A stretch of DNA of 5,913 bases from Gammaproteobacteria bacterium. GTDB taxonomy: Bacteria; Pseudomonadota; Gammaproteobacteria; Enterobacterales; Kangiellaceae. The notes under the pieces were generated by a model. It saw only the letters and a list, made by a program, of their open reading frames with translations, was not told where the DNA came from and searched no databases. The stretch lies in contig JABXIW010000442.1 in assembly GCA_013372875.1 (NCBI GenBank), forward strand, positions 1 through 5,913, read 5' to 3'. Position numbers and translations under genes: made by a program. Positions 5,872 through 5,913 of this stretch are shown piece after piece (position 1 is the stretch's first letter; each line of letters begins with the position of its first letter).

Positions 5872-5913
5872 GGGTATCGCCAAGTGGTAAGGCAGCGGCT
5901 TTTGATGCCGCCA
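5870..5913 (+). tRNA. trnQ: tRNA-Gln (anticodon UUG), 5' part, cut by window edge
   Basis: The first 44 nt of a glutamine tRNA reading CAA/CAG codons. The acceptor 5' strand is AGGGGTA (5870-5876), followed by T8 and C9. The D arm is GCC/GGC (5879-5881 and 5891-5893) around AAGTGGTAA. The anticodon stem is GCGGC/GCCGC (5895-5899 and 5907-5911) around loop TTTTGAT, which puts anticodon TTG at 5902-5904. The sequence closely matches the E. coli tRNA-Gln(UUG) 5' half. The variable loop, T arm and acceptor 3' strand lie outside the window. The first two bases are the last two of the ispE TAG stop codon, so the RNAs must be separated by RNase P cleavage or made from different promoters. Position 1 reads A, whereas E. 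coli tRNA-Gln has U. Confidence 0.93.

Noticed and set aside
1..5913. Search for a mobile element, CRISPR array, toxin-antitoxin pair, riboswitch or phage attachment by the tRNA
   Set aside because: No transposase, integrase, regularly spaced repeat or conserved riboswitch core is visible, and the block has standard gammaproteobacterial synteny. The tRNA 3' half, the usual integration site, is outside the window.

Overview
The window is a conserved gammaproteobacterial housekeeping block of moderate, slightly AT-rich composition. Gene order and protein similarity place it in the Gammaproteobacteria: prfA and hemA face left, and a TPR lipoprotein, lolB, ispE and tRNA-Gln face right. I recall the same order (hemA diverging from a TPR protein, then lolB, ispE, tRNA-Gln and prs) in Pseudomonas. 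Enterobacteria lack the TPR gene. A marine lineage of the Oceanospirillales/Kangiella type would fit, but the genus is a guess.

Left arm (minus strand, 1-2077). hemA (glutamyl-tRNA reductase, first committed step of C5-pathway tetrapyrrole synthesis) is followed after 42 bp by prfA (release factor RF1). prfA runs off the left edge six residues after its GGQ motif. In most relatives prmC, the methyltransferase that modifies that GGQ, comes next.

Divergent control region (2078-2248). This 171-bp gap is the only sizeable non-coding stretch. It holds an extended -10 element (TGCTATAAT) facing hemA, a TATAAT facing the right-hand genes, and two short inverted repeats.

Right arm (plus strand, 2249-5913). 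A 695-residue TPR lipoprotein resembles LbcA of P. aeruginosa, the outer-membrane adaptor of the CtpA protease. It is followed after 23 bp by lolB (outer-membrane lipoprotein receptor), and after another 3 bp by ispE (CDP-methylerythritol kinase, MEP isoprenoid pathway). The 5' end of tRNA-Gln(UUG) overlaps the ispE stop codon and is cut by the right edge. Two sigma70-like promoter candidates lie inside the end of ispE and could serve the tRNA and whatever follows it.

The genes share a location rather than one pathway. The TPR lipoprotein and LolB both act at the outer membrane, and the TPR protein is itself a probable LolB client. hemA draws on charged tRNA, while prfA and tRNA-Gln belong to translation. 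I found no mobile element, CRISPR array, defence system or sign of horizontal transfer, and no previously undescribed system. The points worth a second look are small: the internal promoters, the tRNA/stop overlap, the IspE N-terminal extension and a cysteine pair in the TPR lipoprotein.
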